Below, one piece after another: positions 29,346 through 38,600 of a stretch of DNA of 64,000 bases. Source of the DNA: Parablautia sp. Marseille-Q6255 (lineage in GTDB: Bacteria; Bacillota; Clostridia; Lachnospirales; Lachnospiraceae); NCBI RefSeq assembly GCF_951230155.1, contig NZ_CATNVD010000020.1:36296-100295 (forward strand). The letters run 5' to 3'. Each line of letters begins with the position of its first letter. Positions within the stretch are counted from its first letter, which is position 1. The translations under genes and the position numbers were made by a program. Under the pieces are notes generated by a model. That model made no database searches. It was not told where the DNA came from and saw only the letters and a list, made by a program, of their open reading frames with translations.

Positions 29346-31463
29346 TTGGCTGGAAGAGAATATCCATTAGAGAGAACCAGAAACATTGGTATCATGGCTC
29401 ATATCGATGCCGGAAAGACTACGACAACAGAGCGTATTCTTTACTATACTGGTGTCAACTATAAGATTGGTGATACGCATGAAGGTACTGCTACCATGGA
29501 CTGGATGGAGCAGGAGCAGGAGCGTGGTATCACGATCACATCAGCCGCTACGACATGTCACTGGACACTGCAGGAAAACTGCAAGCCGAAGCCAGGCGCA
29601 CTGGAGCACCGTATCAATATCATTGACACACCGGGTCACGTTGACTTCACAGTTGAGGTAGAGCGTTCCCTGCGCGTGCTGGATGGTGCGGTAGGTGTAT
29701 TCTGTGCTAAGGGTGGTGTAGAGCCGCAGTCCGAGAACGTATGGCGTCAGGCTGATACCTACAATGTACCGCGTATGGCATTCATCAACAAGATGGACAT
29801 CCTCGGTGCAAACTTCTACGGAGCTGTAGATCAGATCCGTGACAGACTGGGCAAGAATGCAATCTGCATTCAGCTGCCGATCGGAAAGGAAGATGAGTTC
29901 AAGGGAATCATCGACCTGTTCGAGATGAAAGCATATATTTATAATGATGATAAGGGTGACGATATTTCTATCGTAGACATCCCGGAAGATATGCAGGATG
30001 ATGCAGAACTGTATCGTACAGAGCTGGTAGAGAAGATCTGCGAGCTGGATGACGATCTGATGATGCAGTATCTGGAGGGCGAGGAGCCGTCCGTAGAGGA
30101 CCTGAAGAAGGTTCTGCGCAAGGCAACATGTGAGTGCCAGGCTGTTCCGGTATGCTGTGGTACAGCTTACAGAAACAAGGGCGTTCAGAAGCTCCTGGAT
30201 GCGATCATCGAGTTCATGCCGTCACCGCTTGACGTTCCGGCTATCAAGGGTACAGACCTTGACGGAAACGAAGTAGAGAGACATTCTTCTGATGAAGAGC
30301 CGTTCGCAGCTCTTGCATTCAAGATCATGGCTGACCCGTTTGTAGGAAAGCTTGCTTTCTTCCGTGTATATTCAGGAACAATGAACTCCGGTTCTTACGT
30401 TCTGAACTCTACAAAGGGCAAGAAGGAGCGTGTAGGCCGTATCCTTCAGATGCATGCAAATAAGAGAGCAGAGCTTGATAAAGTATACTCAGGTGATATC
30501 GCTGCAGCTGTAGGCTTCAAGCTTACAGGTACAGGTGATACGATCTGTGATGAGCAGCATCCGGTAATCCTTGAGTCCATGGAGTTCCCGGAGCCGGTTA
30601 TCGAGCTTGCTATCGAGCCGAAGACAAAGGCCGGACAGGGCAAGATGGGTGAGGCTCTTGCGAAGCTTGCAGAGGAGGACCCGACTTTCCGTGCTCATAC
30701 AGACCATGAGACAGGACAGACGATCATCGCAGGTATGGGTGAGCTGCATCTGGAGATCATCGTTGACCGTCTTCTGCGTGAGTTCAAGGTAGAGGCAAAT
30801 GTAGGTGCTCCGCAGGTAGCTTACAAGGAGACATTTACAAAAGAAGTTACTGTTGACAGCAAGTACGCAAAGCAGTCCGGTGGACGTGGTCAGTACGGTC
30901 ACTGTAAGGTTATCTTCACACCGATGGATCCGAACGGCGAAGAGACATTCAAGTTCGAGTCTACGGTTGTCGGAGGAGCTATTCCGAAGGAGTATATCCC
31001 GGCAGTAGGCGCAGGTATCGAAGAGGCAGCTAAGGCTGGTATCCTTGGAGGTTTCCCGGTACTCGGTGTTCACGCAAATGTATACGATGGTTCTTACCAT
31101 GAGGTCGACTCCAGTGAGATGGCATTCCACATTGCAGGTTCTCTTGCATTCAAGGATGCGATGAAGAAGGGTGACGCAATCCTTCTTGAGCCGATCATGA
31201 AGGTAGAGGTAACTATGCCGGAAGAATACATGGGCGATGTTATCGGTGACATTAACTCCCGTCGTGGACGTATCGAGGGTATGGACGACCTCGGCGGCGG
31301 AAAGATCGTAAGAGGTTTTGTTCCGCTTGCAGAGATGTTCGGTTACTCCACAGACCTTCGTTCCAAGACACAGGGACGCGGTAACTACTCTATGTTCTTT
31401 GAACGCTATGAGCCAGTTCCGAAGTCTGTACAGGAGAAGATCCTGAGTGCAAAAGCAAAATAA
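29346..31463 (+). CDS. fusA: Elongation factor G
   Basis: 705 residues with a TTG start ([13 protein letters not shown], read as Met) after TAGGAGG. Translocase GTPase with G1 [10 protein letters not shown]2 [10 protein letters not shown]3 DTPGH, G4 NKMD. Later domains show [10 protein letters not shown] and the C-terminal [14 protein letters not shown]. Third gene of the str operon. Confidence 0.99.
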   Translation: MAGREYPLERTRNIGIMAHIDAGKTTTTERILYYTGVNYKIGDTHEGTATMDWMEQEQERGITITSAATTCHWTLQENCKPKPGALEHRINIIDTPGHVDFTVEVERSLRVLDGAVGVFCAKGGVEPQSENVWRQADTYNVPRMAFINKMDILGANFYGAVDQIRDRLGKNAICIQLPIGKEDEFKGIIDLFEMKAYIYNDDKGDDISIVDIPEDMQDDAELYRTELVEKICELDDDLMMQYLEGEEPSVEDLKKVLRKATCECQAVPVCCGTAYRNKGVQKLLDAIIEFMPSPLDVPAIKGTDLDGNEVERHSSDEEPFAALAFKIMADPFVGKLAFFRVYSGTMNSGSYVLNSTKGKKERVGRILQMHANKRAELDKVYSGDIAAAVGFKLTGTGDTICDEQHPVILESMEFPEPVIELAIEPKTKAGQGKMGEALAKLAEEDPTFRAHTDHETGQTIIAGMGELHLEIIVDRLLREFKVEANVGAPQVAYKETFTKEVTVDSKYAKQSGGRGQYGHCKVIFTPMDPNGEETFKFESTVVGGAIPKEYIPAVGAGIEEAAKAGILGGFPVLGVHANVYDGSYHEVDSSEMAFHIAGSLAFKDAMKKGDAILLEPIMKVEVTMPEEYMGDVIGDINSRRGRIEGMDDLGGGKIVRGFVPLAEMFGYSTDLRSKTQGRGNYSMFFERYEPVPKSVQEKILSAKAK

Positions 31464-31567
31464 ATCTTGTTTGGAAGGCCCTGTTGCCATGCTGCGGACA
31501 AACGTCTGTGGCGGGCCGCAGCGCTGGAAAATATATATACGCAAGTGAAAAAGAGCTAAAAAATAGC

Positions 31568-31596
31568 TTGAAAATCCGGCTGTTTTGAAATATAAT
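31568..31596 (+). promoter_or_regulatory. Own promoter of tuf
   Basis: -35 TTGAAA at 31568-31573, 17-bp spacer, -10 TATAAT at 31591-31596. Upstream, GCTGCGG (31491-31497) pairs with CCGCAGC (31515-31521), a hairpin that may mark processing or partial termination after fusA. Confidence 0.75.
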
Positions 31597-31657
31597 CAAA
31601 TCTAGCTGGTATTTCATCCATAATGCGAAAAGCAATTTATTAAGGAGGACATTCAAA

Positions 31658-32851
31658 ATGGCAAAGGCTAAATTTGAAAGATCAAAACCGCATTGTAACA
31701 TTGGTACTATCGGACACGTTGACCATGGTAAAACAACTCTGACAGCAGCTATCACAAAGACTCTTGCAGCAAGAGTTGCTGGTAACGTAGCTACAGATTT
31801 CGAGAATATCGATAAAGCTCCGGAAGAGAGAGAGCGTGGTATCACGATTTCTACATCTCACGTTGAGTACGAGACAGAGAAGAGACATTACGCACACGTT
31901 GACTGCCCAGGTCATGCTGACTACGTTAAGAACATGATCACAGGTGCAGCTCAGATGGACGGCGCTATCCTCGTAGTAGCTGCTACAGATGGTGTTATGG
32001 CTCAGACAAAGGAGCACATCCTTCTGTCCCGTCAGGTAGGTGTACCGTACATCGTAGTATTCATGAACAAGTGCGATATGGTAGATGACGAAGAGCTTCT
32101 TGAGCTGGTTGACATGGAGATCCGTGAGCTGCTCAACGAGTACGAGTTCCCGGGAGATGACACACCGATCATCCAGGGTTCTGCTCTTATGGCTCTGGAA
32201 GATCCGAACGGCCAGTGGGGCGACAAGATCATGGAGCTGATGGACGCAGTTGACAGCTGGATTCCGGATCCGCAGCGTGCAACAGATCAGCCGTTCCTTA
32301 TGCCGGTTGAGGACGTATTCACAATCACAGGTCGTGGTACAGTTGCTACAGGCCGTGTAGAGCGTGGTGTTCTTCATGTAAATGAGGAAGTTGAGATCGT
32401 TGGTATCAAAGAGGAAACTCAGAAGACAACAGTAACAGGTATCGAGATGTTCCGTAAGCTTCTTGATGAGGCTCAGGCTGGTGACAACATCGGTGCTCTT
32501 CTTCGTGGTATCAAGAGAACAGATATCGAAAGAGGACAGGTTATCTGTAAGCCGGGTTCCATTAAGTGCCATACAAAATTCACAGCTCAGGTTTACGTTC
32601 TGACAAAAGACGAGGGTGGCCGTCATACACCGTTCTTCAACAACTACCGTCCGCAGTTCTACTTCAGAACAACAGACGTAACAGGTGTTATCAACCTTCC
32701 GGCTGGTACAGAGATGTGCATGCCTGGCGATAACGTAGAGATGACAATCGAGCTGATCCATCCGATCGCTATGGAGCAGGGTCTTACATTCGCTATCCGT
32801 GAGGGTGGTAGAACAGTAGGTTCAGGCCGTGTTGCTTCCATCATCGAGTAA
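31658..32851 (+). CDS. tuf: Elongation factor Tu
   Basis: 397 residues, AAGGAGG before the start. Delivers aminoacyl-tRNA. G1 GHVDHGKTT, switch region [13 protein letters not shown]3 [10 protein letters not shown]4 NKCD, and C-terminal [15 protein letters not shown]. Its last 56 bp recur at 40088-40143, marking the integration site of the following island; the gene itself stays intact. Confidence 0.99.
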   Translation: MAKAKFERSKPHCNIGTIGHVDHGKTTLTAAITKTLAARVAGNVATDFENIDKAPEERERGITISTSHVEYETEKRHYAHVDCPGHADYVKNMITGAAQMDGAILVVAATDGVMAQTKEHILLSRQVGVPYIVVFMNKCDMVDDEELLELVDMEIRELLNEYEFPGDDTPIIQGSALMALEDPNGQWGDKIMELMDAVDSWIPDPQRATDQPFLMPVEDVFTITGRGTVATGRVERGVLHVNEEVEIVGIKEETQKTTVTGIEMFRKLLDEAQAGDNIGALLRGIKRTDIERGQVICKPGSIKCHTKFTAQVYVLTKDEGGRHTPFFNNYRPQFYFRTTDVTGVINLPAGTEMCMPGDNVEMTIELIHPIAMEQGLTFAIREGGRTVGSGRVASIIE

Positions 32852-32852
32852 G
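32797..32852 (+). repeat. Left attachment-like repeat (tuf 3' end)
   Basis: 56 bp matching 40088-40143 with one mismatch; the last 49 bp (32804-32852) are identical. Similarity resumes past a diverged stretch and includes the terminator up to about 32966. Confidence 0.9.
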
Positions 32853-32921
32853 ATCTGATTAGCAGATAAAATTATATAAAATAGTTATCGTAAGATAACA
32901 TTGAGTCCAAGCGTAAGATTG

Positions 32922-32950
32922 CCCGTAGAACTTCGGTTCTGCGGGTTTTT
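32922..32950 (+). terminator. tuf terminator (left copy)
   Basis: CCCGTAGAAC-TTCG-GTTCTGCGGG followed by TTTTT. A matching copy is at 40208-40236. Confidence 0.95.
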
Positions 32951-33038
32951 CTGTTGTGTGGAAACATGTAAAAGAGTGGGAAATAATAACGAACGGTATA
33001 GAAAAACGGTTGCCGGGAAAGTATCCTGACAACCGCTT

Positions 33039-33066
33039 GTGATAACAGAATGATAACAAAATTTCC
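33039..33066 (+). repeat. Inner direct repeat, left copy
   Basis: GTGATAACAGAATGATAACA then AAATTTCC. It matches 39967-39994 at 25 of 28 positions and itself contains a doubled TGATAACA. Possible recombinase arm site. Confidence 0.7.
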
Positions 33067-33069
33067 AAA

Positions 33070-33638
33070 TTATATTAAACCTAATAAAGAACTATTATGA
33101 ATTAAGGCGCTAGGATTATATTTTTCTATAAGGGAATTTACGATTAAACGATATCCAGCACTTATTTTTGGGCTTAGAGTAATTTCCATTTCGGAAAAAG
33201 CAACATCGTCTAGTTGCAAATCATAAAACGGGAATGGTTGTTTTTCAAGTCCATGTAAAATCCTATTTGCCATTATTTGGACAGACGTTGGAAGTATATT
33301 AGGACTTTGATTAATATTTACAGGATAAAATTGTAAAATATATCTCCATTGATTTTTATAACGCCAAACTCCACTGGCCCGTCATTCTCGCTGTCTGGCT
33401 GAGATGTTATCACCATTGGAAGCCATACTGTTTTTTTAGGGGTTACATCATGTAATTGCGCAATAGCTATGTATACTCCTTTATTGTTTGTGACATCGGC
33501 GCTTGTAGCGTATAAGGATAAGTTTAAAAAGAGTTTTTCATTCTGTTTGTAGCAATAGGTACTTCCAATTCCAAGCGGAGTGACTTTGTTGTAGCTAATT
33601 TCTACGTTTATCTTCGTGTTTTGTAAAGATAATTCTTT
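33070..33638 (-). pseudogene. Frameshifted gene remnant of unknown function
   Basis: Two minus-strand frames join into one sensible protein if one T is restored near 33360: the 5' part reads EISYNKVTPLGIGSTYCYKQ and TPKKTVWLPMVITSQPD, the 3' part WRYKNQWRYILQFYPVNIN and SVQIMANRILHGLEKQ. Total about 189 residues. No start codon is found at the 5' end, where a stop lies at 33639. I do not recognise the family. It ends 4 bp from the inner direct repeat, so it belongs to the island cargo. Confidence 0.6.
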
Positions 33639-33685
33639 CTATAAATAATGCCCTACATTATATTATTATGAAAGAAGGAATGATT

Positions 33686-34444
33686 ATGAATAGTTTTATG
33701 AGTTGGATTGGTGGAAAAAAAGCACTTAGGAAGCCGATTGTGGAGCAATTCCCTGAACCGGGGACATATAACCGATATATAGAGGTTTTTGGTGGAGCCG
33801 GGTGGGTTCTCTTTTCTTCTGACAGTCATGCCAAGATGGAAGTCTACAATGATGTCAATGGGAACCTTGTTAATCTGTTCCGCTGTATTAAGTACCACCC
33901 GGATGCTGTTCAGGAAGAATTGCGGTACATTCTCATATCAAGGGAACAGTTTTTTGATGCAAGAGAACAGATTGAAACTAGGGGAATGACTGATATTCAA
34001 AGGGCAGCAAGGTTCTTTATTCTGATTAAAGAGAGCTTTGGTACAGACCTCCGCTCATTCGGACTGCGTTCGCGGGATATGGAAAAGGCAAAAGAGTATC
34101 TAAGTGAAGTGTCCAAGAGACTGAATAAAGTAGTCATTGAAAACCTTGATTTTGAAAAAATTCTCAAAAATTATGACAGAACAGATGCGTTATTTTATCT
34201 TGACCCACCATATTATGAAACGGAGAAATATTATCCGGACAGGTTCATGCCAGAAGATCATGAGAGATTAAAAGCAGCATTAGATGGCATCAAGGGTAAG
34301 TTTGTTTTGTCATATAATGATTGTGGCTATATTAGGGAACTTTACGAAGACTATACAATCATTGAAGTGGATAGGTTGCACAATCTTGTGCAGAAAGAAG
34401 TAAAGCCCCGATACAGGGAGCTTATTATTAAAAATTTTGTGTAA
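33686..34444 (+). CDS. DNA adenine methylase, D12 class (Dam/phage type)
   Basis: 252 residues; GAAGGA before the ATG at 33686 (MNSFMSWIGGKKALRKPI). Motif X/I region: WIGGKKALR and YIEVFGGAGWVLF; catalytic motif IV LDPPYYETEKYY. This class methylates N6 of adenine. It sits 73 bp upstream of a small Xre gene and is unpaired with a nuclease, as in phage-derived Dam genes. Target sequence unknown. Confidence 0.9.
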   Translation: MNSFMSWIGGKKALRKPIVEQFPEPGTYNRYIEVFGGAGWVLFSSDSHAKMEVYNDVNGNLVNLFRCIKYHPDAVQEELRYILISREQFFDAREQIETRGMTDIQRAARFFILIKESFGTDLRSFGLRSRDMEKAKEYLSEVSKRLNKVVIENLDFEKILKNYDRTDALFYLDPPYYETEKYYPDRFMPEDHERLKAALDGIKGKFVLSYNDCGYIRELYEDYTIIEVDRLHNLVQKEVKPRYRELIIKNFV

Positions 34445-34517
34445 CGAAATACGATATAAAATATCAAAATAAATAATAATGCAACGGATTATGATAGTAT
34501 CTATCAGGGGCATTATT

Positions 34518-34790
34518 ATGGTTAGGATTTATTTATCAAAGCTTCTAGGTGAAAGACGCATGTCTCAAAGAGAGCTGTCAGAGCTGACCGGAATACGACC
34601 CAATACAATCAATGAATGGTATCATGAGATTGTGGTTAGTTTAAGGGTGGAACATATTGACCGGATATGCGAAGTGCTAGGATGTTCTGTGGATGAGCTG
34701 ATAGAAGTGATACCGAACAGAAACCCGAAGACGGGGAAACACCTGATAGTTGAAGAACATGGAAACCGGAAGACAGGACGGGGGCAGTGA
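34518..34790 (+). CDS. Small Xre-type helix-turn-helix protein
   Basis: 90 residues from ATG 34518 (MVRIYLSKLLGERRMSQREL); earlier ATGs lack a good RBS. The HTH is at about 5-60 (SELTGIRPNTINEWYHE), followed by VDELIEVIP and a basic tail. It is similar to phage and plasmid regulators. Its stop codon lies in the stem of the following terminator. Confidence 0.85.
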   Translation: MVRIYLSKLLGERRMSQRELSELTGIRPNTINEWYHEIVVSLRVEHIDRICEVLGCSVDELIEVIPNRNPKTGKHLIVEEHGNRKTGRGQ

Positions 34791-34810
34791 CAAAAATCAC
34801 GCCCCCTTTT
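34780..34810 (+). terminator. Terminator after the small Xre gene
   Basis: GGGGGC-A-GTGA pairs with TCAC-GCCCCC, followed by TTTT. A separate perfect 16-bp palindrome, CGGGAAATATTTCCCG, follows at 34823-34838. Confidence 0.85.
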
Positions 34811-34852
34811 CTGTTGGGAAAACGGGAAATATTTCCCGAAAGTTTTTGACAA

Positions 34853-35314
34853 TTATTTTGAAAATCTTTGACAAAAGTTTTGGGCGGCTACAGTTGGGAT
34901 GTACGTAATATCGCTGACCATTTTCTGCCCGGGTTTGTCTGCCGTAAAATTCCGGTTCAGGATATTTTCCACCACCGGAAGGTTATGACCGGAATTTGTT
35001 GTCGCTTTATATTTTCTGTGACTTTTTGACCGTATACCATTTTCACGCATGATGCGCTCTATACGCTTGTGGTTGATCGGTTTTTCTGATTTCCGGTTTA
35101 TTTCATGGGTTATCTTTCTGATGCCATAAGTACCTCGTGACTCCTCATGGATTCGGATGATCTCTTTCAGTAATGATTCATTCTCTGCATATCGTCGGTT
35201 TTTGGAACGCTTCCGCCACGCATAATAACCGCTTTTTGAAACCTGAAGCCACTGCGCCATCTTCGCGATCCGATATTGGGAGCGGTGCTGCTCCATATAA
35301 AGGTAACGGATCAC
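34853..35314 (-). pseudogene. IS3-family transposase OrfB, C-terminal half missing
   Basis: 153 residues. The N-terminal HTH_21 region is present (SKSGYYAWRKRSKNRR, GTYGIRKITHEIN, NHKRIERIMRENGIRS), ending at the start of the DDE core (KMVSDITYIPT, first catalytic Asp). After that the frame runs into unrelated sequence and stops. The other two catalytic acids and about 120 residues are absent. It overlaps OrfA by 4 bp. Confidence 0.9.
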
Positions 35315-35595
35315 TTCAGGTTCTTTGCAAAGAAGGCGCTTGCTTTTTTTAAGAATTCATTTTCTTCTTCCAAATCTTTGATCCGCTTTTTTAGTGCCCG
35401 CAGTTCAGCATCTTCCTGATGGAGATTGCCGCTGCTGACAAAAGGCTGTGCCGGATGTTCTTTAAAACGGGACATCCATGTATATAGGGTATTTACATTG
35501 ATTCCGAGTTCTCTTGCTACCTGTGCTACCGGCATCCCCGACTGTACACGTTTACATGCCTCTTCCTTGAATTCGATACTGTACGTCTGTGCCAT
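35311..35595 (-). CDS. IS3-family transposase OrfA
   Basis: 94 residues, complete. N-terminal helix-turn-helix (YSIEFKEEACKRVQSG, VAQVARELGINVNTLYTW) and a C-terminal leucine zipper (ELRALKKRIKDLEEENEFLK). DNA-binding part of an IS3 transposase whose OrfB partner is truncated. AGGAGG precedes the ATG. Confidence 0.93.
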   Translation of the reverse strand: MAQTYSIEFKEEACKRVQSGMPVAQVARELGINVNTLYTWMSRFKEHPAQPFVSSGNLHQEDAELRALKKRIKDLEEENEFLKKASAFFAKNLK

Positions 35596-35712
35596 AATTC
35601 ATCCTCCTGACTTTCTGGATAGATTATACCACTCGTTCTATGTGTCTATCAAATGGGGGATAAGGCAGTTCAAATGTTTATTGATATTTAATATTTGAAT
35701 GGAGATTTTTTA

Positions 35713-35741
35713 TAGACAAATAAATACTATAGAAGTATAAT
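35713..35741 (+). promoter_or_regulatory. Promoter of the beta-type DNA methyltransferase
   Basis: -35 TAGACA at 35713-35718, 17-bp spacer, -10 TATAAT at 35736-35741. The message would begin near 35748, just before GGGAG at 35756-35760, so the leader is very short. Confidence 0.7.
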
Positions 35742-35765
35742 GAGCAGAAAAAGAAGGGAGCGATT

Positions 35766-36491
35766 ATTATAAGAGAAACACCAGACAGATTCAAATTAGA
35801 AGATACAACAATATGGTCTTTTCCTGAAAGGGGAAATTGGGCTACACATTCAGGAAAATACAGAGGAAACTGGTCTCCGTATATTCCTAGAAATATTATT
35901 TTAAGGTATTCAAAGAAAAAAGATTGGATACTTGATCAATTCTTAGGCAGTGGCACAACGTTAATTGAAGCAAAGTTATTAGGACGAAATGCAATTGGCG
36001 TTGATATAAATTCTGAGGCTGTCAAATTATCTAACACAAATCTAAATTTTACTTGTCAAGAAAATTCAAAAATATTCACCAAACAAGGAAATGCAAACAA
36101 TTTATCATTTATAAAAGACGAAAGTATAGATCTTATCTGTACCCACCCACCATATGCTGACATTATACGGTATAGTAAAGAAATACCAGGAGATATTTCC
36201 CATCTAAAATACGAGGATTTTTTGAAGGAACTGGAACAGGTTACAAAAGAATCATATAGGATACTAAAAAAGCAAGGAATATGTGCATTTATGATTGGAG
36301 ATATACGGAAGAAAGGCTATGTGCTACCACTGGGCATGAATTCTATGCAGAAATTCGTTGATGTAGGATTTAAACTTAAAGAAATTATTATAAAAGAGCA
36401 ACATAATTGCAAGGCCACAGAATATTGGGATAATATAGAGAAAACATTTTTAATGTTGGCACATGAATATATATTCGTGTTGGAAAAATAG
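35766..36491 (+). CDS. Beta-type DNA methyltransferase (N4-C or N6-A), no standard start codon
   Basis: About 241 residues. Sequence begins IRETPDRFKLEDTTIWSFP and continues WATHSGKYRGNWSPYIPRN, with SAM-binding motif I LDQFLGSGTTLIEA and catalytic motif IV LICTHPPYADIIRYS. Such enzymes modify DNA in restriction-modification or stand alone. Between the promoter and this sequence there is no ATG, GTG or TTG in frame; ATT at 35766 or ATA at 35769, behind GGGAG, is the apparent start. A short out-of-frame ATG frame (35740-35772) overlaps it. It is convergent with the next methylase. A TTG at 36222 would remove the catalytic motifs and is not credible. Confidence 0.8.
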   Translation: MIRETPDRFKLEDTTIWSFPERGNWATHSGKYRGNWSPYIPRNIILRYSKKKDWILDQFLGSGTTLIEAKLLGRNAIGVDINSEAVKLSNTNLNFTCQENSKIFTKQGNANNLSFIKDESIDLICTHPPYADIIRYSKEIPGDISHLKYEDFLKELEQVTKESYRILKKQGICAFMIGDIRKKGYVLPLGMNSMQKFVDVGFKLKEIIIKEQHNCKATEYWDNIEKTFLMLAHEYIFVLEK

Positions 36492-36550
36492 AAATATTCA
36501 CAAAGAAGATACGGGACGAGTGTCGGGGATCTCCTTTGTGAAAAATATTT
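36492..36550. terminator. Bidirectional terminator between the two convergent methylases
   Basis: AAATATTCACAAAG at 36492-36505 pairs with CTTTGTGAAAAATATTT at 36534-36550; an inner ATCT/AGAT pair lengthens the stem. Confidence 0.7.
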
Positions 36551-37412
36551 ACCAAGTAAGAAGCAATTTATCATGAACGACTTCATTTTGCATAGTTTGA
36601 CCAGCGTTTTGCAATCGATCAATCATAGAGGTACCACAGTTGACAAAAATTTCTCTTTCGAATAACCCTACAGGTGGAGTGACAGAAATATCTTTTCTAT
36701 TGGACTCCCGTGTGCCATTGATTGATAACATTACATAAACACCTCTAGCTTTGCATTCAGCTATTTTGTTAAATAATGTTTCTATATTGAAAGTTTGAGC
36801 ACCATAAATGATGCTTTGACTATGAGTATATGGCGGATCACAATAAACTACATCACCAGGTTGTGCGTTATCCATGCATTCTTCAAATGACATAGTTAAA
36901 AAAGTCGAATCTTTTATAAGATCATGCCATAAATCTACTCTTTTTGAAAATGTTTCTGGCTTGATAGGATTATGTGGACCTTTTGGAGTAGACATATATC
37001 CATCAGCTTTCCGGAAACGGATTATTCCGGAATAGCATGTGCGTGATAAAAGACAGAAATCAAGAGCATTATGATTGCTATTAAATCTATCTTTAATTTC
37101 ATTGTATTTGCCATCAGGATCTTTGTAATAATCTTCAATTTCCTTTGAATAGTAATTCTTTATTTGCTGTGGATCATATTTGACGATATTAAAAATATCA
37201 ATTAAAAAAGGTAAGATATCACTGGCATATGAATGAGCAAATATAGGGGTGTTGGTTGTGCTGCTTCGGTATAGTAATTGTGCCATTACAGCACCGCTTC
37301 CCAAAAAGGGTTCATAGTAGTTATTAAATTGTTCGGGCATATATGAAATAATGGTTTCGGCAAAGCGTTGCTTATTTCCGATCCACTTTAATAATGCTGG
37401 TATTTTAGACAT
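36549..37412 (-). CDS. D12-class DNA adenine methylase of a restriction-modification system
   Basis: 287 residues, GAGG 8 bp before the start. MSKIPALLKWIGNKQRFA, the SAM motif YYEPFLGSGAVMAQLL and the catalytic DVVYCDPPYTHSQ identify an N6-adenine methylase. It diverges from the Xre (C-protein-like) gene and the nuclease, with a shared dyad between. This is the usual layout of a controlled type II system, where the methylase protects host DNA. Recognition site unknown. Confidence 0.88.
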   Translation of the reverse strand: MSKIPALLKWIGNKQRFAETIISYMPEQFNNYYEPFLGSGAVMAQLLYRSSTTNTPIFAHSYASDILPFLIDIFNIVKYDPQQIKNYYSKEIEDYYKDPDGKYNEIKDRFNSNHNALDFCLLSRTCYSGIIRFRKADGYMSTPKGPHNPIKPETFSKRVDLWHDLIKDSTFLTMSFEECMDNAQPGDVVYCDPPYTHSQSIIYGAQTFNIETLFNKIAECKARGVYVMLSINGTRESNRKDISVTPPVGLFEREIFVNCGTSMIDRLQNAGQTMQNEVVHDKLLLTW

Positions 37413-37436
37413 TGCGCAAACCTCACGTGTAACTTA

Positions 37437-37473
37437 TAGTCTGTAGACTCAAAGTCTACAGTGCTATTATAAT
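37437..37473. promoter_or_regulatory. C-box-like operator and divergent promoters of the restriction-modification locus
   Basis: Perfect inverted repeat CTGTAGACT (37441-37449) - CAA - AGTCTACAG (37453-37461), with ATAG/CTAT extending it outward. The rightward -10 TATAAT is at 37468-37473, so the dyad covers the -35. Matches the operators of C proteins in type II systems in layout. Confidence 0.75.
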
Positions 37474-37497
37474 TTAACTAATTGGAGGTGTCAAGCA

Positions 37498-37731
37498 ATG
37501 CAGGAAGAAATACGTGTCGCTTATGGAAAAGCAGTAAGAGCAATACGACAAGATAAGAAAATATCACAAGAAGAGTTAGGCGATTTATGTGGATTACACA
37601 GGACATATATAAGTGACATAGAACTTGGTAAACGTAATGTTTCTTTGGAAAATATAGATAAAATTGCGCATGCATTGCAAGTGAAAAAATCAGAATTATT
37701 TATTGAGGTGGAGCAATATGAAAGCATTTAA
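37498..37731 (+). CDS. Xre-family regulator, C-protein-like
   Basis: 77 residues, GGAGGTG before the ATG. It is almost entirely one helix-turn-helix: YGKAVRAIRQDKKISQEELG, LHRTYISDIELGKRNVSLEN. Size and sequence fit controller (C) proteins that delay nuclease expression until methylation is complete. It overlaps the nuclease gene by 14 bp and has a strong dyad in front of it. Confidence 0.88.
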   Translation: MQEEIRVAYGKAVRAIRQDKKISQEELGDLCGLHRTYISDIELGKRNVSLENIDKIAHALQVKKSELFIEVEQYESI

Positions 37732-38521
37732 GGAATTTAGAAGAGAAGATAAATCGTTTTGGTTTTTTATACGATTTATTAGCGAAAAATTGGGGTATTC
37801 TAGAAAAGGAATCGTTTTAACTTATACAGTAGAGCAAATAGAAAGACTGTGTGAAAATGAGAATATTGAAGTTTCACCGGATAGAATCAATAAAGCTGTC
37901 TTATATTGTAATATGAGAGCGGATTTGTTAAATAATACGATTGAGAAAAATTTGATGGATGTTGATGAGGCTAAACAGATATTTGAAGAAATGAGAAATA
38001 GTGGAAAATATAAATGTAAGCTGATTATGAACAAACAACGTAAAGAGATCAAAAAAGTAAATTATTTTACCGCAATTATCACCATGATAGCAGAAGAAAT
38101 GCTTGGTGGAGATGAGGAATTTAATCCAGATCCGAGAGGACTTGTGTATCTGTTAAATAATAGAAAGATCATTGGAGCATCTTCAAGAAGGTTTGATGGA
38201 GCATATCCTTCAATTTATAATCCTAAGATAGTGTGGGAAATAAAAGAGTATTATTATTCAAAGTCGTTTGGAAGTAGAGTTGCAGATGCAGTGTATGAAG
38301 CAGAACTTGATGGATATGAATTTAACGAAATATACGATAGAACCGGACAGCAAGTATACCATGTGATGTTTATTGACAGCCATTATACTTTCTGGGGACA
38401 AGGAAAATCCTATTTGTGTAGATTTATTGATACGCTTAATATGGGACTTATAAACGAGCTGATTGTAGGGAAAGAAGTTCTGACAAGATGGAGAGAGGTT
38501 CTTGCAGAGTTTATAAAATAA
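37718..38521 (+). CDS. Putative type II restriction endonuclease, PD-(D/E)XK-like
   Basis: 267 residues; GGAG before ATG 37718, inside the end of the C-protein gene, so translation is coupled. A likely PD-(D/E)XK core is seen at about 165-200: FDGAYPS (Asp), then VWEIKEYYYSK (Glu-x-Lys), then FGSRVADAVYEAEL. Position behind a C protein and divergent from a D12 methylase supports restriction. I cannot name the target or a specific prototype. Confidence 0.7.
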   Translation: MKAFKEFRREDKSFWFFIRFISEKLGYSRKGIVLTYTVEQIERLCENENIEVSPDRINKAVLYCNMRADLLNNTIEKNLMDVDEAKQIFEEMRNSGKYKCKLIMNKQRKEIKKVNYFTAIITMIAEEMLGGDEEFNPDPRGLVYLLNNRKIIGASSRRFDGAYPSIYNPKIVWEIKEYYYSKSFGSRVADAVYEAELDGYEFNEIYDRTGQQVYHVMFIDSHYTFWGQGKSYLCRFIDTLNMGLINELIVGKEVLTRWREVLAEFIK

Positions 38522-38600
38522 ATTTGTTTATGATATCAGAAAAGACAAAGAGAGTATAATTTACAAAGGATAAATTATTATGTAGAATTGGAGAAGAAAC

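Larger units (their letters stand above)
34845..35652 (-). mobile_element. Truncated IS3-family element
   Basis: Minus strand: promoter TTGATA (35652-35647), 18-bp spacer, TATAAT (35628-35623), then OrfA and a shortened OrfB. The distal half of OrfB and the far IS end are lost, so it cannot move on its own. Exact ends are not defined. Confidence 0.8.

Noticed and set aside
36222..36491. Separate small methylase-like gene starting at TTG 36222
   Set aside because: The frame is open far upstream and contains the SAM and catalytic motifs; it is the C-terminal part of the longer methyltransferase.
37703..37717. Earlier ATG for the restriction-like nuclease
   Set aside because: The ATG at 37718 has GGAG at correct spacing; the earlier one has none.
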